Shown piece after piece: positions 7,930 through 15,861 of a stretch of 64,000 nucleotides of DNA; position 1 is the first letter of the stretch, and each line of letters begins with the position of its first letter. Under the pieces are notes generated by a model. That model saw nothing but the letters and a program-made list of their open reading frames with translations. It did no database searches and was not told the DNA's origin. The DNA is from Phytohabitans sp052068095 (GTDB lineage: Bacteria > Actinomycetota > Actinomycetes > Mycobacteriales > Micromonosporaceae), in the NCBI RefSeq assembly GCF_052068095.1, contig NZ_JBQHDG010000030.1, positions 1 through 64,000 on the forward strand, written 5' to 3'. The translations under genes were made by a program, and so were the position numbers.

Positions 7930-9123
7930 ATGACCGTGGAGAGGCGCGAGCAGGTGTTCGTCAGCAGCACGTTCAAGGACCTGGTTGAGGAGCGTGCGGC
8001 GGTGATTCAGACCCTTCTCGAAGCTGACTGCATCCCGGCAGGCATGGAGATGTTCCCGGCTTCCGACAGCGACAAGTTTGACCTCATAAAGCGGGTCATC
8101 GACCTCTGCGACTATTACGTGGTGATCATTGGTGGCCGGTACGGCAGCGTTGACGCCGAAGCAAACCTGTCGTACACCGAGATGGAGTACGACTACGCCG
8201 TGGAGGCCGGGAAGCCGGTCATGGCGTTCCTACACGGTGATCCCGGCAAGCTGATCGGCGAGAAGCTGGACCTTGAGAGCGACCTGCGCAATAAACTGGA
8301 CGCCTTCCGCCAGAAGACCGAGCGGCGGATGGTGAAGTTCTGGAACGAGTTGGGCGACCTGAAGGGACAGGTTGCGTTGGCGATGATTCAGATCCGCAAG
8401 TCGCACCCCGCCGAAGGATGGATCAGGGCGAGCGAAGCCATGACACCCGAGGTGAAGGCTGAGCTTGCCGAGCTGCGGGCCAAAGTCAGAGAACTGTCGG
8501 CGGACCTGAAGGACGAGCAGCGCCAGCATGCGTCAGCGATAAACACGTCGGATTTGGTGCAAGGCGAGGAGACCGCTCACATTGAGTGCATCCTGGAGTT
8601 TCATTGGCAGCGCGTGATCGACGCAGGCAAGGCCTATCGGAGTAGCCGTGCCCAGGGTCGATGGACCGTTACCCCAACGTGGAACCGGGTTTTCAGGCAT
8701 CTCGGTCCCGAACTGATGGACGAGGCCTCCGAGGAACACTTAATGGAACGCTTGTCCGCACTGTGTCTCGAAATGTCACGCGATGAACTGCTGACGCAGA
8801 AGTCGAGCGATAGCGAGGCCGATGACTCCGACAATGGGGGTGACAAGAAGACCGACCAAGAAGGCGAAGACTCGGGCACGAACGATGACGGCGAGGTCGG
8901 CCAGGTCTATGAGGCCGAGGTGACCATAGAGAGTTTCAACGATGTGAAGGTGCAGCTTACGGCACTCGGGTTAATCGTCGGAGGGACCAAGCGTCGACCC
9001 CCCAGTGACACGCACACCTACTGGCGCTTGACCGAACGAGGGAACAATCAACTGCTGCGGCTGCGCGCGATCCGAAGGCCGACTCTTGTTGAAACCGAGG
9101 CTACCGACGACCCTCAGCGTTGA
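7930..9123 (+). CDS. DUF4062 domain protein, candidate defence effector (AICE cargo)
   Basis: A 397-residue protein. Residues 8-90 match DUF4062: VFVSSTFKDLVEERAAVIQT, then the MEMFPASD segment, CDYYVVIIGGRYGS and SYTEMEYDYAVEAGKPVMAF. This domain resembles TIR/SEFIR folds and occurs in bacterial conflict proteins, often with NTPase modules. A coiled coil follows (about 175-205), then a helical region, a strongly acidic Ser/Asp/Glu/Gly linker (about 290-325) and a winged-helix-like C terminus. No ATPase motif is present. It is transcribed alone and converges on the creatininase gene 22 bases away. A defence role is inferred from family and location, not shown. Confidence 0.8.
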   Translation: MTVERREQVFVSSTFKDLVEERAAVIQTLLEADCIPAGMEMFPASDSDKFDLIKRVIDLCDYYVVIIGGRYGSVDAEANLSYTEMEYDYAVEAGKPVMAFLHGDPGKLIGEKLDLESDLRNKLDAFRQKTERRMVKFWNELGDLKGQVALAMIQIRKSHPAEGWIRASEAMTPEVKAELAELRAKVRELSADLKDEQRQHASAINTSDLVQGEETAHIECILEFHWQRVIDAGKAYRSSRAQGRWTVTPTWNRVFRHLGPELMDEASEEHLMERLSALCLEMSRDELLTQKSSDSEADDSDNGGDKKTDQEGEDSGTNDDGEVGQVYEAEVTIESFNDVKVQLTALGLIVGGTKRRPPSDTHTYWRLTERGNNQLLRLRAIRRPTLVETEATDDPQR

Positions 9124-9145
9124 AGCGTCACGGGTGGATGTCGAA

Positions 9146-9862
9146 CTACTGCGGACTGATCAACTCAAGGTGTGCAGCGAAGGATGTGGTCAAGCTATGG
9201 AGCGCTGCCTTACCCTTCTCGGCTGTTCCGAGTGACGGCCTGCCGATGACACCGCTCGTGGTGTACGCGCCCATCCCAAGCGTCAGCAGGTGCGGCCTGT
9301 CGTTGGCAATCCAGTCGGCAGCTTCGTTGCCAGGGCGAATTAGCTCAGGAGCTACGTGTAGCAGGAGCGAAGTCTCTAGCTCACCAGCGTGCATGTCTTC
9401 GTGGCTGTCGGTCACCATCTCCGATTCAGCCCGCGCTCGGTCCCAGTCCCGACCCATCGGGAACAACGTCATCGTAGGGCCGTGCGTGGCCGTGTATTCC
9501 TGCACGACGTTGGATAAGACGTAGTTGCCGCCATGGCCGTTGACGAGGACCACGCGTTCAACGCCTGAACGCCGCAGTGATCCTGCGATGTCTTCAATCA
9601 TCAGGTGCAAGGTGCGGGCGCTGATGCTGACCGTGCCGGGCCAAGAGGCGTGTTCTTGAGAGCACGAAACGGTGAGAGGAGGTAGCAACAACAGGGGATA
9701 GGCCTCGGCGAGCTGACGAGCGATCGCACAGGCGACCACGGTGTCGGTCACCAGCGGTAGGAAGGCGCCGTGCTGCTCGAAGCTACCTACTGGCAGGACG
9801 GCTACGGCCGCGTCGCGCCGACGCTCATCTTCGGCCGTTGCGGTCGTGATGAGGTTGATCAA
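9146..9862 (-). CDS. Creatininase family protein
   Basis: A 238-residue cytoplasmic metalloprotein of the creatininase/MftE family. The signature LPVGSFEQHGAFLPLVTD (residues 23-40), NGHGGNYV and the HAGELETSLLL segment supply the expected Glu, His and Asp ligands. Family members hydrolyse creatinine-type amides or formamides; in mycofactocin assembly the relative acts as a peptidase. The substrate here is unknown. It starts 20 bases after the XRE-TPR gene ends, so the two form an operon. This pair recurs in actinobacterial mobile DNA as I remember it, and may act in regulation rather than catabolism. Confidence 0.85.
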   Translation of the reverse strand: MINLITTATAEDERRRDAAVAVLPVGSFEQHGAFLPLVTDTVVACAIARQLAEAYPLLLLPPLTVSCSQEHASWPGTVSISARTLHLMIEDIAGSLRRSGVERVVLVNGHGGNYVLSNVVQEYTATHGPTMTLFPMGRDWDRARAESEMVTDSHEDMHAGELETSLLLHVAPELIRPGNEAADWIANDRPHLLTLGMGAYTTSGVIGRPSLGTAEKGKAALHSLTTSFAAHLELISPQ

Positions 9863-9882
9863 CGGTCATGCACTTCCTTCAG

Positions 9883-11061
9883 CTACCCTTGCGCGAGCTT
9901 CTTGATCTCGTGGCTCAGGCTCGATACTTCCTCATCCCGACGCCATGGCACCAGTCGTTCCCGGAGCTCCCGCAGGTCTCGCAGCGCACGAGCTGAGGTA
10001 GCGGTGCGGACGGTCCTGACTGCATGGGCACCGATCCTGCACGCGCTCTCCTTGTCTCCCCGTGCAGCGTGAGCTGATGCCAGCCGTGTCAAGCAGATGC
10101 CCTGATCGCGTCGCTGGAAGGTCGGCCACGTCGTCAGTGCCTGCTCGAAGACGGGAATCGCTCGGTCGGGCACGTTCAACGCTGCCCAGCAGGTCGCCGA
10201 CTGCATCTGCATGTACTCCGGTGTGCAGTACTTCGCGACGCTGTCTGCCTCAGCGTCTGGGCGAGTTACCTCCCGCATCGCAGCGTCCAGGGATCGCGCA
10301 CACGCGTCAGCCTCGCCACGAAGAGCGAACGCGCGTGCCTGCTGTCCGAGGATCGCGGCCCGGATACGCGGCGCGATACGTCCGGCCTCGCGAAGACCGG
10401 CGGAGGCCAAGCCAAGTGCTCTGTCCGGACTGCCAAGGTCGCATGCGATGTTCGATTTTCGCATCAACAGGTAAGCCGTTTCAGTTGGATCGTTGATGGC
10501 CATGACGTAATCCATCGCGCGATCCGAGTACAGCATCGCATTCGCGGCATCGCCGGCATCCTGGTAGAGCCAGCCTGTCAATTCGTTGTACCGACAGGCG
10601 AGCAGAAGCAGATCGGCGCGAACCTCGTTCTTCGCTCTTGGCAGGACGTCATCAAGCAGCGTCGCTTGTGCGCGAACAACGTCGACTAAATGATGCGGGC
10701 CCATTAGGTTGTCAGCGCGAACATGCTGGTCGAAGACGCTCCGGAAGTAGTCAACGGTTTCACCGTCCAATGTGGGCGCCACTTGCGGAGACCCGCCGCG
10801 GTGCTCGTCGGCAAAACCCAGCTCTTCTTCGTCGCGTCCGTAGATGGTGCAGAAGAGGCGACGGTAGACGGCGTCCACTTGCCCGCCGTGATTCTCCCAT
10901 CGTGACACCATCGTCTTCAGGCTGGCGGGCGTAGCGATGGTCATCTGATGCCGGCGTGCATGTGCCAGCAGTTCGGCGATCACGCGTGACTGTTTCCACC
11001 CCAGCTCCAAGCGTGCTCGCTGGAGCGGCGTCGCGGCGTCCGTAACAGTCTTGGGCGGCAT
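9883..11061 (-). CDS. XRE-type HTH / TPR transcriptional regulator
   Basis: A 392-residue regulator. An N-terminal HTH (RARLELGWKQSRVIAELLAH through SLKTMVSRWENH, about residues 12-52) is followed by TPR-like helical repeats over about residues 110-385. The ATG at 11061 is chosen because GAGGAG precedes it; an in-frame start 21 codons upstream lacks one. It is divergent from the conserved AICE gene at 11279. The intervening DNA carries repeated GTTAACAG-type sites, so this protein is the probable master repressor or activator of the element. It may sense a peptide or signal through the TPRs, as Rap/Rgg-like regulators do, but that is inference. Confidence 0.82.
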   Translation of the reverse strand: MPPKTVTDAATPLQRARLELGWKQSRVIAELLAHARRHQMTIATPASLKTMVSRWENHGGQVDAVYRRLFCTIYGRDEEELGFADEHRGGSPQVAPTLDGETVDYFRSVFDQHVRADNLMGPHHLVDVVRAQATLLDDVLPRAKNEVRADLLLLACRYNELTGWLYQDAGDAANAMLYSDRAMDYVMAINDPTETAYLLMRKSNIACDLGSPDRALGLASAGLREAGRIAPRIRAAILGQQARAFALRGEADACARSLDAAMREVTRPDAEADSVAKYCTPEYMQMQSATCWAALNVPDRAIPVFEQALTTWPTFQRRDQGICLTRLASAHAARGDKESACRIGAHAVRTVRTATSARALRDLRELRERLVPWRRDEEVSSLSHEIKKLAQG

Positions 11062-11080
11062 GCTCTCCTCGCTCGAATCG

Positions 11081-11166
11081 GGTAACAGGCTCGCTCCAAG
11101 CAGTATGGCTGATACGGCCGACAAATCGAGGCCTGTTAACAGGTAACTCTCGGTTCCTGTTAACCG
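11081..11166. promoter_or_regulatory. Repeated GTTAACAG operator-like sites in the divergent promoter
   Basis: The perfect palindrome CCTGTTAACAGG is at 11132-11143. A second CCTGTTAAC is at 11156-11164 inside GGTTCCTGTTAACC, and a third half-site GGTAACAGG is at 11081-11089. They lie between the regulator start (11061, minus) and the gene at 11279 (plus), as expected for self-regulated operators. Confidence 0.55.
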
Positions 11167-11278
11167 TCTGATCTGGCTGCACCCTGCCGTCAGGCGCTGT
11201 CATTGGATTCACGAGCGACGTAGCTCGACCCCGAGCAGTCGTCCAGAGGGGACGCGCTCAAGATCTGGGAGGTACATC

Positions 11279-11596
11279 GTGAAGTTGTACGTGGACGCCA
11301 AGGGCAAGCAGGTGACGGTGTCGAAGGACCCCGAGCCGAAGAACGACCAGAACGGCAATCAGCGGTCGGAGAAGGGTACGGGCCGGCTCATGTGGTCGAC
11401 TCAGGTCTTCGTGCTGGACGAGACCGGTGGCGAGGTGCTCACCGTTACGACGGCTGGTGAGAAGCCGGGCGTGACGGTTGGGCAGCTTGTTCACCCGATC
11501 CAGTGGGAGGCGATTCCGTGGGCGACCAACGGGCGTTCGGGCATCGCGTACCGCGCGACGGAGCTGAAGCCGGCGGCTGGCGCTTCGGCGAAGTAG
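11279..11596 (+). CDS. Conserved small AICE protein, function unknown
   Basis: A 105-residue soluble protein, probably beta-rich, starting MKLYVDAKGKQVTVSKDPEP and ending in an Ala/Lys tail. GGGAGG lies 7 bases before the GTG. Proteins like this are regularly the first gene of the transfer module, ahead of the translocase, in actinobacterial AICEs. I know of no assigned function. It is the first gene rightward from the operator region. Confidence 0.7.
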   Translation: MKLYVDAKGKQVTVSKDPEPKNDQNGNQRSEKGTGRLMWSTQVFVLDETGGEVLTVTTAGEKPGVTVGQLVHPIQWEAIPWATNGRSGIAYRATELKPAAGASAK

Positions 11597-11652
11597 ATCC
11601 TTTGTACGTCGTGCTGTGTTCGCCATCGGTGTCCGTGGCTGCACCGCACCGT

Positions 11653-11757
11653 TTAGCGGCCTGACGGTCCGCTAACCCATCAAACCCAGACAGGCCCGGG
11701 AACGGACTTCTTCCGACGTTTCCGGTCCGCCGATCACACCAGTGGTGATCGCGAAGT
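11653..11757. promoter_or_regulatory. Two inverted repeats upstream of the transfer genes
   Basis: TTAGCGG (11653-11659) is repeated inverted as CCGCTAA (11669-11675). Further on, CACCA-G-TGGTG (11747-11757) is an odd palindrome within a larger imperfect one (11742-11760). They fill the 247-base gap before the membrane part of the DNA pump. They could be operators or part of the clt locus that TraB recognises. Confidence 0.35.
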
Positions 11758-11843
11758 AATCCGTCAGACGTGGCGAGGGGCCGGCACTGGCTCGCAACCT
11801 GCCGACCCCCGCCCATCCATCCCGCGTAGAGGGAGGACAACTC

Positions 11844-12788
11844 GTGTCCAAGTCTAACCCTGGTCGCCTGTTCGGCGGCAGAGGCTCAACGGTGACGGTT
11901 ATCGAAGACCGGGTGCACCGTTCCTCGATCCGCAAAGCCAAGCTGGCGTTCATCGTCACCGCCGTCGTTGTCGGCATTCTCGCCGCGACGGTCGCCTCGT
12001 CGTACCTGCACCCGATCCTCGGCATCCTGCTGGGCACGGTCATCGGCGCCACCGTCGCCGTGCTGGTGGGTGCGTTCGTGCTGATCTGGCCGGTGCTGCG
12101 GGTGCTGTGGTGGTGGGCCACCGAAATCATCGCCGCGACCGTGCTGGTCTACGGCTGGACCGCTCTGGCCACGCACACCAACCTGGTCGTGCACCTGATC
12201 GTGGTCACCGTCCTGGCCGGTGTGCCGGCGTGCGTCGGACCGGTCCGACGCCGACTGAAGGCGTTCGCCTGGTGCGTCATCGTCCGGCACCGGCTGCGGG
12301 TGTGCTTCAACCAGTTCATCATCGCCAACCGATCCGGCTCCCTCCCGCTGATCCTGTGGGCACGTCCCACCCCGGTCGGGGAACGCGTCTGGATCTACCT
12401 ACGCCCCGGGCTGTCCCTTCGGGACCTGGAGACCCGGCTCGACAAGATCGCCGTCGCCTGCTGGGCGGCCTCGATCACGGTCGAGCGCGCATCCAACCGC
12501 AACGCCGCCTACCTGCGGGTTGACATCAAACGCCGCGAGGTGCTGACCGGCACGGTCCGCTCTGGACTGGTCGACGAGGTCCCGGACATGGACGACCTCG
12601 GCATCCCGAAGACCCGCACGCCCGCGGCTACCGCCAACCTCGGCGGTCTGGACCTGCCCGACGTGCCAGCCGACGAACCCGACACCGCTTCGCCGTCCCG
12701 GCCGTCACCTAGGCCGCAACCCCAACCGGCTCCGGCCGCCTCGACAGCCAACGGCGCCGACGGTGAGGACGTCTCCGACTGGATCTGA
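11844..12788 (+). CDS. Conjugal transfer membrane protein (N-terminal part of a TraB/FtsK-type pump)
   Basis: A 314-residue protein from GTG 11844, with GGGAGGA upstream. About four hydrophobic segments lie between residues 32 and 130. A cytoplasmic domain follows (YLRPGLSLRDLETRLDKIAV, then SNRNAAYLRVDIKRREVL), then a Pro/Ala-rich disordered tail ending DVSDWI. This is the membrane and pre-motor portion usually fused to the motor in TraB/FtsK proteins. Here the motor is a separate gene 114 bases downstream. The two probably assemble at the mycelial membrane to move double-stranded DNA. Confidence 0.75.
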   Translation: MSKSNPGRLFGGRGSTVTVIEDRVHRSSIRKAKLAFIVTAVVVGILAATVASSYLHPILGILLGTVIGATVAVLVGAFVLIWPVLRVLWWWATEIIAATVLVYGWTALATHTNLVVHLIVVTVLAGVPACVGPVRRRLKAFAWCVIVRHRLRVCFNQFIIANRSGSLPLILWARPTPVGERVWIYLRPGLSLRDLETRLDKIAVACWAASITVERASNRNAAYLRVDIKRREVLTGTVRSGLVDEVPDMDDLGIPKTRTPAATANLGGLDLPDVPADEPDTASPSRPSPRPQPQPAPAASTANGADGEDVSDWI

Positions 12789-12901
12789 GACAGGTCCGTC
12801 TACCTCATCTGTCCACACTCGACCGGGCGCGGGAAACCCTGACACGGGTTGGGGTTTCTCGCACCCCCGGCTCGCCTCAACCGAGGGAGCAACCACACAT
12901 C

Positions 12902-13771
12902 ATGACCATCACCGATCCCCTTGGTAGGGACCGGGTACCGGTCGGGCCGTCGCTGTCCATGTTCGACCCCATGTTCGCGGGCATCGACGAATTCGGCGAA
13001 CCGGTCTACCTCGACATCGTCTACCACAACCTGCTCGCCGGCGGAGAATCCGGCGGCGGCAAGTCCGGCCTGCTCAACAACGTGGCCTGCCACGCCACCC
13101 TGGCCGCTAACACCCGGCTGGTGCTGTTCGACGGCAAGCTCGTCGAGCTCGGCGCCTACCGCAACCTCGCCGACGCGTTCGTCGGCTACGACATCGACCA
13201 AGCGCTGTCAGTCCTACGGCGACTGCTGAAGGTCGCCATCAACCGCTACTACTGGCTGCTGGCCCAGCGGCGCCGCAAGGTGCTACCCACCGATGACCTG
13301 TCCGTCATCGTCACCATCATCGACGAACTCGCCGTCTATGTGACGCTACTGGGCACCAAGGCCCAGCAAGAGGAGTTCGCCACCCTGATCCGGGGTCTGG
13401 TCTTCCTCGGCCGTGCCTGCGGCATGCCCGTCGTGGCCGCCACCCAACGCCCGTCCTGGGACATGATCCCGGCCAGCCTGCGGGACCAGTTCGGCTACCG
13501 CGCCGCGTTCCGCTGCACTAGCCGCAACTCCTCCGACATCGTGCTCGGGCAGGACTGGGCCGACCGCGGCTATAACGCCGTCGACATCCCACCCACCAAT
13601 CCCGGCGCCGTCCTGCTGCTGGCCGAGCGAGGCGTTCCTCGCCTGGTCAAGACGGCCTACCTGACCGACGAGCAGATTTACAACATCGTCGACTACGCCG
13701 AATGGATCCGCCGCCCCACCAATCCGGCCGGCCTCAACGGCCACCGCCGCGAGTGGGAAATGGCCGCCTAA
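12902..13771 (+). CDS. traB: FtsK/SpoIIIE-type DNA translocase (TraB-like motor)
   Basis: A 289-residue RecA-like motor. Walker A is GGESGGGKS near residues 49-57 and Walker B is VTIIDELAV near 138-146. AATQRPSWDMIP and the final FRCTSRNSSDIVLGQ segment match the FtsK/SpoIIIE domain. It is short compared with complete TraB proteins because the membrane part is encoded by the preceding gene. No C-terminal winged helix for clt recognition is evident, although the last 40 residues could contribute. Hexamers of such motors pump AICE DNA between hyphae. Confidence 0.88.
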   Translation: MTITDPLGRDRVPVGPSLSMFDPMFAGIDEFGEPVYLDIVYHNLLAGGESGGGKSGLLNNVACHATLAANTRLVLFDGKLVELGAYRNLADAFVGYDIDQALSVLRRLLKVAINRYYWLLAQRRRKVLPTDDLSVIVTIIDELAVYVTLLGTKAQQEEFATLIRGLVFLGRACGMPVVAATQRPSWDMIPASLRDQFGYRAAFRCTSRNSSDIVLGQDWADRGYNAVDIPPTNPGAVLLLAERGVPRLVKTAYLTDEQIYNIVDYAEWIRRPTNPAGLNGHRREWEMAA

Positions 13772-13872
13772 CTGGCGCCCCCAACGTTCTCGGCCGACAG
13801 CACCGGAACACGCCTCGCAAGCAAGCCGGCGCTGTCGACCTCCTGACCACCTTCCGAAAGGACGTGGCTGCC

Positions 13873-14382
13873 ATGAAGCCTACGCAAAAACCGTCCACCA
13901 ACGTCAACGGACCTCGACCGCCTCGTCTGGCCGGTCTGCTCGGCATCACCGACCTCGGCGAGGTGACGCCGGCCGAAATCCTGCGCGGCGCCGCCTGCTA
14001 CCTCCAGCTGCACGGCTGGCACCAGGGCTCCCTCTACGCCGACGAAAACCCCACCAATTTGACCCCGGCCGCCTGCGCTCAGGGCGGCATGGGCATGGCC
14101 GCTTTCGGCAAGCGCATCCCGGACACCGGCCACAACGTCGAGATGCGCGACTTCCGCCGCGCGAGCGCCTTCTTCAACGACTACCTCAACCTGGTCGGCG
14201 CCAAGCCGGCACCCACCGAGGACCAAGAGGAATGGGAAGGCCCCTCGGTCGGCGACTGGAACGACGACCCCGACCGCACCTTTACCCAGGTTCACGCGGC
14301 GCTGTTGGCCGCCGCAGACGAATGGGAACGCACGCACGCGCCGCTGCCGGTGCTGAATCTGCCGGGCGGTGATAACGCATGA
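13873..14382 (+). CDS. DUF6197-like protein
   Basis: A 169-residue protein that looks like the DUF6197 family: PAEILRGAACYLQLHGWHQG, then a Cys/Gly-rich AACAQGGMGMAAFG stretch, a helical middle and a C-terminal helix (AALLAAADEWERTHA). The function is unknown and members are common in actinobacterial plasmids and AICEs. ATG 13873 follows GAAAGGA. It overlaps the next gene by four bases (ATGA), the first of a chain of coupled small genes. Confidence 0.65.
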   Translation: MKPTQKPSTNVNGPRPPRLAGLLGITDLGEVTPAEILRGAACYLQLHGWHQGSLYADENPTNLTPAACAQGGMGMAAFGKRIPDTGHNVEMRDFRRASAFFNDYLNLVGAKPAPTEDQEEWEGPSVGDWNDDPDRTFTQVHAALLAAADEWERTHAPLPVLNLPGGDNA

Positions 14383-14681
14383 ACACCGTCAAGCCGGTAT
14401 TGACAGCTAAGGCCTCCCGGCCGCGTCGCCGGATGGTCGTGGAGAACGACGAGTTCGCCGCGTTCGCCCGCCGGATCCTTCGCGCCCACGGCAAGCGGGT
14501 CGCTACCGGCGATGTCGAGGCACTCATCGACCTGGTGGCCCTGTCCACTGTGCTCGACATCGTCATCGCTGAGGCCGTGAACGGCCTACGCCGGCACGGC
14601 TACTCCTGGGCCGAGATCGGCACCCGACTCGGTATCAGCCGCCAGGCCGCGCAACAGCGGTGGGGCGGTGACGAGTCATGA
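14379..14681 (+). CDS. Small helix-turn-helix protein
   Basis: A 100-residue basic protein. The last 35 residues (GYSWAEIGTRLGISRQAAQQ) form a clear HTH of the sigma-region-4 or transposase type. The N terminus is basic and disordered. It is probably a DNA-binding regulator within the transfer/replication operon. It overlaps both neighbours by four bases, so translation is coupled. Confidence 0.75.
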   Translation: MNTVKPVLTAKASRPRRRMVVENDEFAAFARRILRAHGKRVATGDVEALIDLVALSTVLDIVIAEAVNGLRRHGYSWAEIGTRLGISRQAAQQRWGGDES

Positions 14682-14902
14682 CCCGTACCGGTCACGCCGC
14701 CGTGTACGACGCGGTGTTCGAGCAAGCGTGTCGCTACGCCGACCTCGTCGGCAGGATCCGGGGCTGGGTTGACGCCACCATGCCCGATCCCAACTTCCCC
14801 GACTTCGTACCCCTCACCGCCGAAGAGGCAATGACCGAAATCCGGCGTCTGTTCGACAAGTACGACGCCGAACAGGCCACACCCGGCGGTGATCGCCGAT
14901 GA
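14678..14902 (+). CDS. Small hypothetical protein
   Basis: A 74-residue acidic helical protein (VYDAVFEQACRYADLVGRIR ... AMTEIRRLFDKYDAE). No motif is recognised. Four-base overlaps at both ends support that it is a real, coupled gene of the AICE operon. Confidence 0.6.
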   Translation: MTRTGHAAVYDAVFEQACRYADLVGRIRGWVDATMPDPNFPDFVPLTAEEAMTEIRRLFDKYDAEQATPGGDRR

Positions 14903-15324
14903 CCACCGCTACGGCCGACATGATGCTGCGAAACCGGGACCTGGATTTCCTGGTCGACCATCGCGGCTTCTTCCTGGAGTTCTACGACCCGGACGGCAAA
15001 CGGTTCGGGTTCCCCACCTTCCCCTACCACTGCGCCCCCGACGGCCTGGTAACCCGTCGCCAACTCCGCGCAGCTGGCCTACGCCCGGCCGGTCAACCCG
15101 TCGTCGCGCAAATTCTGTGGCGGCACCGCAAACACCGCCGGATCGCCTACCTCTACCGCCGCGACCTGGCCAAGCCCAAGCGCGAGCCGACTGACGCACA
15201 GCTCATCGCGGTGTCCAAGGCGCTGCTGGCCCGGCGGACCTGTCCGACCTGCGAGCAGGTCAAGGACTACTACATCCCCCGCCGTACCGGCGAATGCCTC
15301 GACTGCAACCCGGAGGTCAACTAA
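14899..15324 (+). CDS. RRQRL-motif zinc-binding protein
   Basis: A 141-residue protein of the family known as RRQRL motif-containing zinc-binding proteins. The motif here is VTRRQLRAAGLRPAGQPVVA near residues 50-69. It is followed by LYRRDLAKPKREPTDAQLIA and a C-terminal zinc ribbon (CPTCEQVKDYY ... GECLDC). The family is nearly confined to actinobacterial AICEs and plasmids and its role is unknown. The stop overlaps the next start (TAATG). Confidence 0.8.
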   Translation: MTTATADMMLRNRDLDFLVDHRGFFLEFYDPDGKRFGFPTFPYHCAPDGLVTRRQLRAAGLRPAGQPVVAQILWRHRKHRRIAYLYRRDLAKPKREPTDAQLIAVSKALLARRTCPTCEQVKDYYIPRRTGECLDCNPEVN

Positions 15325-15557
15325 TGACCACCATCCCGGACCCTCCGTCCACAACGGACGAGTTCTGCATGTGCAGCGCTGACGTCTATGTCGAGTGGCC
15401 TGACCTCGACCAACCCGGCATCACCGTCCATGCCGTCACCTGCTCCGGCTGTGGCCACCGCGACCTGTCCTACAACGAGGGCGGCTTCTACGAGCCTCCC
15501 ACCGACGCCATCTACCACACCGACCCCGGATGGGAGGTCCCTGATGACCACGCCTGA
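15324..15557 (+). CDS. Small cysteine-containing hypothetical protein
   Basis: A 77-residue acidic protein with CMCSAD near residue 14 and CSGCGH near residue 39, which could bind one metal ion. The family is not recognised. The start overlaps the previous stop, and the end overlaps the next gene by 14 bases. Confidence 0.55.
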   Translation: MTTIPDPPSTTDEFCMCSADVYVEWPDLDQPGITVHAVTCSGCGHRDLSYNEGGFYEPPTDAIYHTDPGWEVPDDHA

Positions 15558-15861
15558 CCCCATCGATGTCACCCCGGACGTTCCCGGCTGCCACTGGTGC
15601 TTTGAGGGCAACACCCCCAACGGCATCCACCCGATGTTGGGGCCGGTGTTCATTCCCTGCCCGTACTGCTTCGCCCGCTGCGACGGCTGCCGTGGCTATG
15701 GCCTGTTCTCGGCCGACTTTCAGTGTTTGGGCTGCCTGGTCGAAGACCTCATCGGACAGGGCCTGGCCCCGGTCTTCTGCCCCACCTGCACCGGCGTGGT
15801 CGACCTCATCAAGATGCACACCCCACAGGAGGCGACATTCCATGTCCTCCACCACCACTAA
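15544..15861 (+). CDS. Cysteine-rich protein with repeated CxxC motifs
   Basis: A 105-residue protein with five CxxC pairs: CHWC, CPYC, CDGC, CLGC and CPTC. This pattern suggests two or more zinc ribbons, similar to DnaJ-type or rubredoxin-like modules. There is no membrane segment. It overlaps the genes on both sides (14 and 20 bases). Zinc binding is inferred from the sequence; the partner is unknown. Confidence 0.65.
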   Translation: MTTPDPIDVTPDVPGCHWCFEGNTPNGIHPMLGPVFIPCPYCFARCDGCRGYGLFSADFQCLGCLVEDLIGQGLAPVFCPTCTGVVDLIKMHTPQEATFHVLHHH

